NCBI GenBank assembly: GCA_902175065.1
Contig: CABIIJ010000088.1
Coordinates: 1 to 64,000 of the forward strand
Direction: 5' to 3'
From: an uncultured Comamonas sp.
GTDB lineage: Bacteria; Pseudomonadota; Gammaproteobacteria; Burkholderiales; Burkholderiaceae_C
DNA: 64,000 bases
The position numbers were made by a program, and so were the translations under genes. The notes below the pieces were generated by a model. It worked only from the letters and a program-made list of their open reading frames with translations, made no database searches and was not told the origin of the DNA. The number at the start of each line of letters is the position of its first letter. The first letter of the stretch is position 1. This document shows, in pieces, positions 55,386-64,000 of this stretch.

Positions 55386-57611
55386 TTATAGCCAGATATT
55401 GGCCTTAACTTGCTGGGTCAGCAAATCGGCCATGTCGGTATCGTCAGCGGGTGCAGCCAGGGGCGCAACCGCTGCCTGCAAGCCCGCTGGCCGGGCGCCG
55501 ACCCCGGCATGGCGCAGGGCGGGCTGGTTGTTGGCATCGTCCCAGTACCAGATATTTTCAAAATCCCAACCCAAGGTGTTTTCAAAAAATCGTTGGGTGG
55601 CCAATTGGGCGGAGATGGATTGGCCTTGTCGGCCATCTTTATCGCTTTCGCTGTAGTCGAATCTATAGTTTTGGGATATATGATTAGTATCTGCTGAATA
55701 ATTGTTGGATAGCTTGGATGTATCCTTTAATTCGGAGCATATTCTGAATTTAAATTCTTCGTCTTTAATGAAGCCTAGAAAAGAATTTTTAATATATCCG
55801 CTTGCAAGCCTGGGTGTGAAACCGCTTTCTCCCGTATGACCACAAATGCTAGAATGATTTCTACTGTAAACAAAACATTTTTCCAACTGACAATAAATTA
55901 ATTCTCTTGAGGAAAATCCTTTATGACTATTAGGGTTTATATTTGTCAAACAATCTTGAATTTGGCATCCAATCACATCACCATAAAAAAAGGAATCTCC
56001 TGCTGCGCAAGAAAAAAATTTGCTTTTTTCGGCCTTGTCTTCAACTATTCTTAGGTCAGTAGAACAATATTTTATTTCAGAATTTACTACCGTCCTGCAT
56101 AAATTGTCCTTGCTAGAGCATGAGAGCATATAACTCCCATCTAAAGTCCATGCAAGAAATTTATTGGATTGACAATCATAAATTTCTGATTCTATAGCAT
56201 GGCCTATTAAAGCCATATTTTTTAATTTCACATTTTTAATGACTGACCTTGGGTGGGTTGTATTCAGAAGGAAATATAAATAATTATCATTTTCTGGTCC
56301 CATAACAGTAAACCCGTCGCCATCAAAAATTCCTTGTAGCTCAATAGCGAACCAAGAGCCAATACCACTGCAATCAATATCCGCCGTTTGCCGGAAGTGG
56401 TAACCCTTCATACCCACTTCAGGCCGCGTCATGTCCATTAAATCCTCAACGGACTGCACCAGCAGCGGGTCGTGCTCCGTACCGCTGCCGTAAAAGCCTT
56501 TGACCACAGCATTCTTCTGCCCCGTGGCTTGGCCCAGGGTGGGCGCTGGGGCTGCTGCGGCCAAAACGGCCCGGCTGGCCGAGGGGGCGACGACGGGCAC
56601 CAGGGTGGTGCCGTCGCTGCCCACTTCATAGGTCAGGCATTCGCTGTGGCTGGGCGCCGGGCTGCCGTCGACCAGTTGCAGGGGCTGGCCCACGGGCACG
56701 GGGCGGCTATGGCGGAGCAGCACGTCCAGCACCAGTTGCTGCACTGTTTGCCGGTTGTCCGGGTGGTTCCACAAGCAATCTTTGAGCAGCAGCACATCCG
56801 ACAAGTCCACCACGGTGCGCCCGTTGGTGGCGGCAGAGACGCGCAGCAAGTGCAGGCATTTCATCAAGCGCCGGTCGGAGAGTTGTTCGCGCCGGTCTTC
56901 CTTGAAGGTGTCGCGGTGCGCGTGCCAGATTTGTTGCAGGGCTTGGGCGGCCTCGGGCGGCAGGGTGACGGCCTCGATGGCGGTTTTCAGGCGCTCCATG
57001 TCCTGGCCGGTGATGGGGTCGGCCAGCGGCGGGGCGCTGCCTGCGGCGGAGGCGGCCAGCAGGTGGGGCAGGCGGTCTGGACTGACGTAATCGACAAAGC
57101 AGCGCAGTAAAAAGCGGTCGTACAGGGCGGCAAGTTCTTCCTTGTCGGCGGGCAGCTCGTTGGAGGCGGCGATCAGCGCCCGCAGCGGTGCGTGCTGTGG
57201 GTCGGCACCGTTGTGGAAGATGCGCTCGTTCATCAGCGTGAGCAGGGCGTTGAGGATGGAGGAGCTGGCCTTGAACACCTCGTCCAGAAAGGCCAGTTCC
57301 ACGCTGGGCAGGTAGCCGTCGGTGTTGCGGTGGAAGCGGTCGCTTTTCAGCGCCGTGATGGACAGGGGGCCGAACAGTTCTTCCGGCGTGCTGAATTTGG
57401 TGAGCAGGTATTCAAAGTAGCGCAAACCCTGGTCGCCGCCCAGGCCTTGGGCAATGCGCCGCGCCAGCAGGCTTTTGCCGGTGCCGGGCGGGCCGATGAG
57501 GACGATGTTCTCGCCCGCCAGCACGGTGAGCAGGGCGGCTTTGAGGGCCGGTTCACGATCCACCAGACCGTGGTTGAGGTGGGTGAGCAGAGCTTGGATT
57601 TTTTGGCGCAT
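55386..57611 (-). CDS. RavA/MoxR AAA+ ATPase fused to a GLUG-like beta-helix domain
   Basis: About 741 residues from the ATG at 57611; a TTG at 57659 is an unlikely start. Residues 1-300 are a RavA-type MoxR ATPase: Walker A GPPGTGKSLLA (40-50), Walker B ELAFLDEVFKAS (105-116), sensor IAASNELPAD and YDRFLLRC. Residues about 300-370 are a linker. Residues about 372-700 match the repetitive beta-helix pattern of GLUG-type surface proteins: FYGSGTEHDPLLVQSVEDLM, HFRQTADIDCSGIGSWFAI, GIFDGDGFTVMGP and the closing GWDFENIWYWDDANNQPALR. The DNA for roughly 55640-56340 is very AT-rich (54 of 180 bases counted are G+C). Such domains are usually extracellular, so fusion to a cytosolic ATPase is odd. 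The gene precedes the vWA partner and follows alr on the same strand. Confidence 0.8.
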   Translation of the reverse strand: MRQKIQALLTHLNHGLVDREPALKAALLTVLAGENIVLIGPPGTGKSLLARRIAQGLGGDQGLRYFEYLLTKFSTPEELFGPLSITALKSDRFHRNTDGYLPSVELAFLDEVFKASSSILNALLTLMNERIFHNGADPQHAPLRALIAASNELPADKEELAALYDRFLLRCFVDYVSPDRLPHLLAASAAGSAPPLADPITGQDMERLKTAIEAVTLPPEAAQALQQIWHAHRDTFKEDRREQLSDRRLMKCLHLLRVSAATNGRTVVDLSDVLLLKDCLWNHPDNRQTVQQLVLDVLLRHSRPVPVGQPLQLVDGSPAPSHSECLTYEVGSDGTTLVPVVAPSASRAVLAAAAPAPTLGQATGQKNAVVKGFYGSGTEHDPLLVQSVEDLMDMTRPEVGMKGYHFRQTADIDCSGIGSWFAIELQGIFDGDGFTVMGPENDNYLYFLLNTTHPRSVIKNVKLKNMALIGHAIESEIYDCQSNKFLAWTLDGSYMLSCSSKDNLCRTVVNSEIKYCSTDLRIVEDKAEKSKFFSCAAGDSFFYGDVIGCQIQDCLTNINPNSHKGFSSRELIYCQLEKCFVYSRNHSSICGHTGESGFTPRLASGYIKNSFLGFIKDEEFKFRICSELKDTSKLSNNYSADTNHISQNYRFDYSESDKDGRQGQSISAQLATQRFFENTLGWDFENIWYWDDANNQPALRHAGVGARPAGLQAAVAPLAAPADDTDMADLLTQQVKANIWL

Positions 57612-57705
57612 GGCGGGGGCTGCAAAGGAAAAGGGAGATGGTAAGCAACACAGTGCCAAACGTAACCAAGCATTGCGACAGGGTGTGTCGCAATGGTGAA
57701 AAAAA

Positions 57706-58764
57706 TCAGCAATGCACGCGCTGCACGCGCTGCACGTGGCACATCAGCTCGTAGGCGATGGTGTTGTTGGCAGCCGCCACGGTGCCGACCGGCACCAGGT
57801 CGCCCCATAGCTCCACCTCGGCGCCGGGGCCGGCGTTGGGCAGGTGGGTCAGGTCCACCGTCATCATGTCCATCGACACGCGGCCCAGGATCTGGGTGCG
57901 CTGGCCGTCGACGGCCACCGGCGTGCCGTTGGGGGTGGTGCGCGGGTAGCCGTCGGCGTAGCCCATGGCGACCAGCCCGACGCGGGTGCGGTGCGCTGCG
58001 GTGAAGATGGCCCCGTAGCCCACGCTTTGACCCGCTTCCAGCCAGCGCTCGGCAAAGATGCGGCTTTTCAGGCGCATGACTGGGCGCAGCACGGCGGCGC
58101 TGGCGCAGGGCGCAGCGCCGTAGAGCATCAGCCCGGCGCGGCCCCAGTCGCGGTGGGCCTGGGGCCAGGCCACGATACCGGCGGAGTTGGAGATGCTGCG
58201 CCAGCCGGGCAGGCCGTGCACGGCCTGGTCGAACTGCTGCAATTGCGCCACGGTGTGCTGGGGCTGGTCGAGTTCATCGGCTCGGGCCAGGTGGGTCATG
58301 AAGCTGATCTGCGCCACCTGCGGGCAGGCGGCGAGGCGCTCCCGCACGGCGGCGGCTTCGTGTGGCGCAAAGCCGACGCGGTGCATTCCGCTATCGATCT
58401 TGAGCCAGATGTGCAGCGGCTCGCCCCGGTGCTGCTCCAGCATGGCGATCTGGCTGGACTGGTGCGCCACCAGCCAGAGCCGGTGCTGTGCGGCCAGCCG
58501 CACGTCGTCGGCGTCGAATGCGCCTTCCAGCACCAGGATGGGGGCGGTGATGCCGGCGGCACGCAGCGGCAGGGCTTCTTCCACGAAGGCCACGGCAAAG
58601 CCGTCGGCCTGCGCGGCCAGCGCCTGGGCGCAGGGCAGGGCGCCGTGGCCGTAGGCGTTGGCCTTGAGCACGGCAAGAACGCGCCCGCCGTGGACGGCCT
58701 GGGCGGCGGCGTAGTTGGCTTGCAGGGCAGAGAGGTCGATTTCGACCCAGGCAGGGCGGCTCAT
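57706..58764 (-). CDS. alr: alanine racemase (catabolic, DadX-type)
   Basis: PLP enzyme of 352 residues interconverting L- and D-alanine. The PLP Lys is in [16 protein letters not shown] (about residue 34), and the catalytic Tyr region is [16 protein letters not shown] with GYADGYPR. The start overlaps the dadA stop by 4 bases (ATGA). The pairing with dadA and the Lrp-type regulator indicates the alanine-catabolic form: racemisation feeds D-Ala to the dehydrogenase. Confidence 0.94.
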   Translation of the reverse strand: MSRPAWVEIDLSALQANYAAAQAVHGGRVLAVLKANAYGHGALPCAQALAAQADGFAVAFVEEALPLRAAGITAPILVLEGAFDADDVRLAAQHRLWLVAHQSSQIAMLEQHRGEPLHIWLKIDSGMHRVGFAPHEAAAVRERLAACPQVAQISFMTHLARADELDQPQHTVAQLQQFDQAVHGLPGWRSISNSAGIVAWPQAHRDWGRAGLMLYGAAPCASAAVLRPVMRLKSRIFAERWLEAGQSVGYGAIFTAAHRTRVGLVAMGYADGYPRTTPNGTPVAVDGQRTQILGRVSMDMMTVDLTHLPNAGPGAEVELWGDLVPVGTVAAANNTIAYELMCHVQRVQRVHC

Positions 58765-60062
58765 GCGGCGCGGGTGCAGACCTTGCCTGCACGCAGATAG
58801 CGTTGGACGGACAGGCCGTCGGTGGAAATATCCGTGGGCTGCTCCATGAGGATGTCGGCCAGCAGCTTGCCGCTGCCGCAGGACATGGTCCAGCCCAGCG
58901 TGCCGTGGCCGGTGTTCAGGTACAGGTTGGCGATGGGGGTTTTGCCGATGATGGGGGTGCTGTCCGGCGTCATGGGGCGCAGGCCCGTCCAGAACTCGGC
59001 CTTGGGCAGGTCGCCGCCGGGGAAGAGCTGGCGCGTGACCATCTCCAGCGTGGCGCGGCGCTCGGGGCGCAGGCTGCGGTCGAAGCCGCCCAGCTCGGCC
59101 ATGCCGCCGACGCGGATGCGCTGGTCGAAGCGGGTCAGGGCGATTTTGTAGGTCTCGTCCAGCACGGTGGACACCGGGGCCAGGGCTTCGTCCACGATGG
59201 GAATGGTCAGCGAATAGCCTTTGACCGGGTAAATCGGCAAATCCAGCCCCGTCGATTGCAGCAGCGGGCGTGAGAAGCTGCCCAGGGCCAGCACATAGCG
59301 GTCGGCCCGGAGCACTTCGGCCTGCGGTTCGCCCGCGCTGCGGATGCGCACACCGCCGATGCTGCCGTCGGCGCCTTGTTCGAGCTGGTCGATTTCCACG
59401 TTCCAGCGGAACTGCACGCCCAGGCCTTCGGCCAGCCTGGCCAGGGCGTTGGTGAACAGGAAGCAGTCGCCCGTTTCATCTTCGGGCAGGCGCAGGCCGC
59501 CCGCGATGGGCGCGGGCGATTGGGCCAGGGCCGGTTCGGCGCGGCAGATGCCCGTCTTGTCCAGCAACTCGTAGGCAATGCCGCATTCCTTGAGCACCTG
59601 CATGTCGCGCTGGGCCTGATCGACCTGCTTTTGCGAGCGGAACAGTTGCAGGGTGCCGGCGCTGCGCCCTTCGAACCGGATGCCGGTGTCCGCACGCAGT
59701 TGCGCCAGGCACTGGCGGCTGTAGTTGGAGACGCGCAGCATCCGCTCCTTGTTGATGGCGTAGCGCTCGGGCGAGCAGTTGTAGAGCATGGCGCTCATCC
59801 AGCTCAGTTGAAACGCGCTGCCGTCCAGGCGGATGGCCAGCGGTGCGTGCTTTTCAAACATCCACTTGACGGCCTTGGTGGGAATGCCCGGCGCTCCCCA
59901 CGGGGTGGAATAGCCGTAGGAGATCTGCCCGGCGTTGGCAAAGCTGGTGTCCAGCGCCGGGCCGGCATTGCGGTCGATGACCGTGACCTCGGCCCCCGCA
60001 CGGGCCAGGTAATACGCCGTGGCCACGCCGACCACCCCTGCACCGAGTACGACAACTTTCAT
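58761..60062 (-). CDS. dadA: D-amino acid dehydrogenase small subunit
   Basis: Flavoprotein of 433 residues that oxidises D-alanine to pyruvate and passes electrons to the respiratory chain. The FAD-binding start is [20 protein letters not shown], and the ending [20 protein letters not shown] is characteristic of DadA. The ATG at 60062 gives the family length; an in-frame extension upstream is not conserved-looking. It overlaps alr and is divergent from the Lrp-type regulator by 128 bp. Confidence 0.95.
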   Translation of the reverse strand: MKVVVLGAGVVGVATAYYLARAGAEVTVIDRNAGPALDTSFANAGQISYGYSTPWGAPGIPTKAVKWMFEKHAPLAIRLDGSAFQLSWMSAMLYNCSPERYAINKERMLRVSNYSRQCLAQLRADTGIRFEGRSAGTLQLFRSQKQVDQAQRDMQVLKECGIAYELLDKTGICRAEPALAQSPAPIAGGLRLPEDETGDCFLFTNALARLAEGLGVQFRWNVEIDQLEQGADGSIGGVRIRSAGEPQAEVLRADRYVLALGSFSRPLLQSTGLDLPIYPVKGYSLTIPIVDEALAPVSTVLDETYKIALTRFDQRIRVGGMAELGGFDRSLRPERRATLEMVTRQLFPGGDLPKAEFWTGLRPMTPDSTPIIGKTPIANLYLNTGHGTLGWTMSCGSGKLLADILMEQPTDISTDGLSVQRYLRAGKVCTRAA

Positions 60063-60190
60063 TTTGGATGTCTCCAGAAACAATAAAACTGCTGCAACTG
60101 TAGCCAGATCATGAAACAGATTTTTTTGTTTTTTGCGGCTTGTGCAGGAATAATTGCTGTTTATTGTGATTTTTTCAGCAGGTATCGGCA

Positions 60191-60667
60191 ATGTATGAAT
60201 TGGATGCCATAGATCTTCGTATTCTTGACCTGCTCCAGCAGCAGGGCCGCCTGACCATGACGGAACTGGGCGAGAGTGTCGGCCTTTCCACATCCCCCTG
60301 CTCGCAGCGCGTCAAGCGTCTGGAGCAACTGGGGGTGATTACCGGCTACCACGCCCGGATTGCCCCCCAGGCGCTGGGCAAGGCGCTGCTGGTGTTCGTG
60401 GAAATAACCCTCACGGAGAAGTCGGAACTGATCTTCAAAAAGGTGCGCGACGCGCTGGAGCACATCCCCGAGGTGCAGGAGTGCCACCTGATCGCCGGGC
60501 GCTTCGACTACCTGGTCAAGGCCCGCCTGGGCGGGATGGACGAGTACCGCCGCCTGCTGGGCACCATCCTGGCGCAGATGCCGGTGCCCGCGCAATCGAA
60601 CAGCTATGTGGTGATGGAGGAGGTCAAGGAAAGCACCGCACTGCGGCTGGGGCCGCGCAAAAAGTAA
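60191..60667 (+). CDS. Lrp/AsnC family regulator, probably of dadA-alr
   Basis: Product of 158 residues. N-terminal helix-turn-helix ([37 protein letters not shown], in parts) and a C-terminal RAM ligand-binding domain ([20 protein letters not shown]). It is close to Lrp and to Pseudomonas DadR, which activates dadAX in response to alanine. The divergent position at dadA supports that role, and leucine-type global control is the alternative. Confidence 0.88.
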   Translation: MYELDAIDLRILDLLQQQGRLTMTELGESVGLSTSPCSQRVKRLEQLGVITGYHARIAPQALGKALLVFVEITLTEKSELIFKKVRDALEHIPEVQECHLIAGRFDYLVKARLGGMDEYRRLLGTILAQMPVPAQSNSYVVMEEVKESTALRLGPRKK

Positions 60668-60678
60668 GGCCTGGCCCG

Positions 60679-60707
60679 CTTGAAATCCAAAACACTGCCC
60701 TTATCAT
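60679..60707 (+). promoter_or_regulatory. heat-shock promoter of groES-groEL
   Basis: CTTGAAA (60679-60685) followed after 12 bases by CCCTTATC resembles a sigma-32 promoter. Read as sigma-70, TTGAAA and TATCAT (60702-60707) lie 16 bases apart. The two readings overlap, and the CIRCE element begins at the -10 end, so HrcA would block either. Confidence 0.6.
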
Positions 60708-60733
60708 TAGCACTCGTTGGGGTTGAGTGCTAA
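60707..60733. promoter_or_regulatory. CIRCE element (HrcA operator)
   Basis: TTAGCACTC (60707-60715), nine-base spacer, GAGTGCTAA (60725-60733), a perfect match to the CIRCE consensus. HrcA binding represses groES-groEL at normal temperature. Confidence 0.97.
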
Positions 60734-60814
60734 CAATTCGACCCCAGATCAAGCTCCATCGGCCTGTGGTCGATGTTTTTTGTTCCATTCATAGAGTATT
60801 TGAGGAGTTCTCCC

Positions 60815-61105
60815 ATGAACCTGCGTCCCCTGAACGATCGCGTGATCGTCAAGCGCCTGGAAAACGAAACCAAGACGGCTTCTGGCATCGTCCTTCCCGA
60901 CAACGCCACCGAAAAGCCCGATCAGGGCGAAGTGCTGGCGGTGGGCCCGGGCAAGCATGACGAAGACGGCGATCGCATTGCCATGAGCGTGAAAGTGGGC
61001 GACCGCGTGCTGTTCGGCAAATACAGCGGCCAGACCGTGAAGATGAACGGTGAAGAACTGCTGGTCATGAAGGAAGACGACCTGTTCGCCGTGGTCGAGC
61101 AGTAA
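60815..61105 (+). CDS. groES: co-chaperonin GroES
   Basis: Product of 96 residues from the ATG at 60815, with GAGGAG eight bases upstream. Typical start [15 protein letters not shown], mobile loop [18 protein letters not shown], and end [17 protein letters not shown]. Forms the heptameric lid of the GroEL chamber. It is first in the CIRCE-controlled operon. Confidence 0.98.
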   Translation: MNLRPLNDRVIVKRLENETKTASGIVLPDNATEKPDQGEVLAVGPGKHDEDGDRIAMSVKVGDRVLFGKYSGQTVKMNGEELLVMKEDDLFAVVEQ

Positions 61106-61133
61106 TCGCCAAAGCATTTCCAATTGCATAGCT

Positions 61134-61160
61134 GCTGGCGCTTGATGGACAAGCGTTAGC
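61134..61160. repeat. short palindrome between groES and groEL
   Basis: GCTGGCGCTTG (61134-61144), loop ATGGA, CAAGCGTTAGC (61150-61160). The stem pairs fully in RNA if two G-U pairs are allowed. With the flanking ATAGCTGCT it resembles a common Comamonadaceae intergenic repeat. It sits within the groESL mRNA and could act as a processing site or partial attenuator. Confidence 0.65.
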
Positions 61161-61183
61161 GCCTGATTTGATCCCAATTTTGA

Positions 61184-62839
<1,656 letters not shown>

Positions 62840-62851
62840 TCAGCCCCTGCG

Positions 62852-62927
62852 GTCTGGCCCCGGCCCTGTGGACAGGGGCCAGACAGCGCTTATCGCAAAG
62901 ACTGCAAAGGCCGCGCAAGCGGCCTTT
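62852..62927 (+). terminator. two terminator hairpins after groEL
   Basis: GTCTGGCCCC (62852-62861) / GGGGCCAGAC (62875-62884) is a perfect 10-bp stem. AAAGGCCGC (62906-62914), loop GCAA, GCGGCCTTT (62919-62927) is a classic terminator with a short T-end. Confidence 0.8.
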
Positions 62928-63066
62928 GTCGTTTCCGGCGCACAGCCCTCCCGCCCGCGCTGCTGCGCTGGCCATGTTTTCCGTATTTGTATTTATTCGC
63001 ATTTGGAGGTGCTGCGATGCAGCAAAATAGCGGCCATTCCAACCACCTGAAATCGAGAGGGAAGCC

Positions 63067-63390
63067 ATGCTGCTCAGCAACACCGAATACGTTCCGGGCC
63101 ACAACGTCACCCGCCACCTGGGCCTGGTGCAGGGCAGCACCGTGCGCTCCAAGCACGCCGGGCGCGACTTCATGGCCGGGTTGAAGAACATCGTCGGCGG
63201 CGAACTCAAGGGCTATACCGAGCTGCTCAACGAATCACGCCAGGAAGCGCTGGAGCGGATGCAGGCGCAGGCCGTGCAACTGGGGGCGAATGCAGTGATC
63301 AATATCCGTTTTTCCACATCCAACATCGCGGCAGGCGCGTCCGAGTTGCTGGCCTACGGCACGGCCGTGGTGATCGAGGCGGGCCATTGA
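63067..63390 (+). CDS. YbjQ (UPF0145) family protein
   Basis: Product of 107 residues matching the YbjQ family (pentameric beta-alpha protein proposed to bind heavy metal): LSNTEYVPGHNVTRHLGLVQ, FMAGLKNIVGGELKGYTELL, in parts, and GANAVINIRFSTS. The function is not established. The second YbjQ-like gene follows 16 bases on, and an M48 peptidase gene after that. Confidence 0.9.
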   Translation: MLLSNTEYVPGHNVTRHLGLVQGSTVRSKHAGRDFMAGLKNIVGGELKGYTELLNESRQEALERMQAQAVQLGANAVINIRFSTSNIAAGASELLAYGTAVVIEAGH

Positions 63391-63406
63391 GCGCGGTGAG
63401 GCTTGT

Positions 63407-63874
63407 ATGGAACTGCTCATCAATCTGGCCATCGTCGTGCTGCTGGGGCTGTCCGGGCTGGTCTTCGGCACCCTGAGCGAGCGTAGGCACTACCGCTCCA
63501 TCCGCAAGCGCGAGGCGCAATACCGCCACATCCTGGTCTTCAACGAAAAACGCTCGCCACCCCTGGTTGCAGGCCAGCCCTTTCATCTGGTGCAAGGCTC
63601 GGTCGTGGTGTCCAGCGACTATTTCAAGAACATGGCTGCCGGGCTGCGCAGCCTGTTTGGCGGCAACCTGAAAACCTATGAAACCTTGCTGGACCGTGCG
63701 CGGCGCGAGGCCATGCTGCGCCTGAAGCAGCAGGCCGACGAGCGCGGTGCGCACATGGTGGTGGGCGTGCTGTTTGAAACCAGCACGCTGAACCAGAACG
63801 GGCGCGGCCAGATCGTCAGCTGCGAGGTGCTGGCCTACGGCACGGCCTTCGAGATGCCGCCCGCCCGTGCCTGA
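63407..63874 (+). CDS. membrane-anchored YbjQ-like protein
   Basis: Product of 155 residues. An N-terminal TM (NLAIVVLLGLSGLVFGTL) and a basic linker (RRHYRSIRKREAQYRH) are followed by a YbjQ domain (LVQGSVVVSSDYFKNMAAGL, RSLFGGNLKTYETLLDRARR, GAHMVVGVLFETS). It is a paralogue of the gene before it. The stop overlaps the next start by 8 bases. Confidence 0.85.
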   Translation: MELLINLAIVVLLGLSGLVFGTLSERRHYRSIRKREAQYRHILVFNEKRSPPLVAGQPFHLVQGSVVVSSDYFKNMAAGLRSLFGGNLKTYETLLDRARREAMLRLKQQADERGAHMVVGVLFETSTLNQNGRGQIVSCEVLAYGTAFEMPPARA

Positions 63875-64000
63875 CGAGGGCCGATCCACTGCCCAGGCCC
63901 CCTCGGCCTACGAGAACCCCGAGGTCGATCACTCGGTGAACGTCGGCGCAGGCTCGCCGCTGCGCGAGTTTTTCAGTCTGAGTTTGTGGCTGATGCTGGC
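63867..64000 (+). CDS. M48 family metallopeptidase (partial, N-terminus)
   Basis: Frame with a GTG start at 63867 and cut by the window edge. The visible 44 residues include APSAYENPEVDHSVNVG and SPLREFFSLSLWLMLA, which resembles the N-terminal region plus first TM of M48 zinc peptidases that follow YbjQ gene pairs. The catalytic HExxH lies outside the window, so the call rests on position and a short match. Confidence 0.5.
   Translation, partial: MPDEGRSTAQAPSAYENPEVDHSVNVGAGSPLREFFSLSLWLML

Noticed and set aside
57612..57659. Upstream start (TTG at 57659) for the MoxR gene
   Set aside because: The added residues (ALCCLPSPFSFAAPA) are not part of the ATPase fold and have no ribosome site; the ATG at 57611 fits the family start.

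Overview
The window looks like chromosomal DNA of a GC-rich betaproteobacterium, most likely of the family Comamonadaceae. The basis is the gene set and order (recG-oxyR, a double-length UvrA, fused NadM-Nudix, ccs1-ccsA cytochrome c biogenesis, a beta-type porin with C-terminal Phe, tandem LpxL-like acyltransferases, dadA-alr beside an Lrp-type regulator) and short palindromic repeats of a kind I associate with that family. No rRNA, tRNA, CRISPR array, transposase or phage gene was recognised.

Layout. 1-2000: an AT-richer accessory edge with three unrelated small co-directional ORFs, ending in sequence that faintly resembles integron attC sites. 2025-8900: the four-ATPase UvrA fusion, a ribbon-helix-helix/RelE-ParE toxin-antitoxin pair and a YkgJ-type cysteine-cluster protein. 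8900-22000: mostly housekeeping genes (a membrane zinc-ribbon protein, proC, ubiA, porin, dps, oxyR, recG, an HD-GYP phosphodiesterase, queC, a GST, cca). 22048-31269: a heavy-metal island with an HME-type RND pump (permease, adaptor, accessory protein, TolC-like channel), a CzcI-like small protein, a DUF4148 protein and a divergent two-component system that probably controls it. 31296-52394: DUF2905, MidA methyltransferase, a pterin/folate cluster (FolM-like SDR plus two FolB domains), a CACHE-PAS-GGDEF-EAL protein, ttcA, bioB, SPFH protein, cytochrome c assembly and cytochrome c4, engB, two lipid A acyltransferases, metK and nadM-nudix. 52400-57611: an accessory patch with an alcohol dehydrogenase flanked by duplicated nadM 3' ends, then a two-gene MoxR/vWA system. 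57706-64000: alr-dadA with its Lrp-type regulator, groES-groEL under a perfect CIRCE element, two YbjQ-family proteins and the start of an M48 peptidase.

The most unusual content is the pair at 53700-57611. One gene joins a RavA/MoxR-type AAA+ ATPase to a C-terminal GLUG-like beta-helix domain encoded by strikingly AT-rich DNA (about 30% G+C in the lines counted, against about 70% in the ATPase part). The next gene joins an LRAT/NlpC-like domain to a ViaA/CoxE-like von Willebrand A domain. The fusions suggest a chaperone-type ATPase/vWA machine carrying a swappable recognition module and a Cys/His enzymatic module, possibly a conflict or stress system. I read the domains by eye from motifs; no database search was possible.

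A second theme is a dispersed palindromic element of about 80-100 bp. It sits between convergent genes (40987-41078, 47961-48050), in front of proC and nadM, and in a related short form between groES and groEL. Two copies lie in frame inside uvrA, where they encode similar linker peptides.
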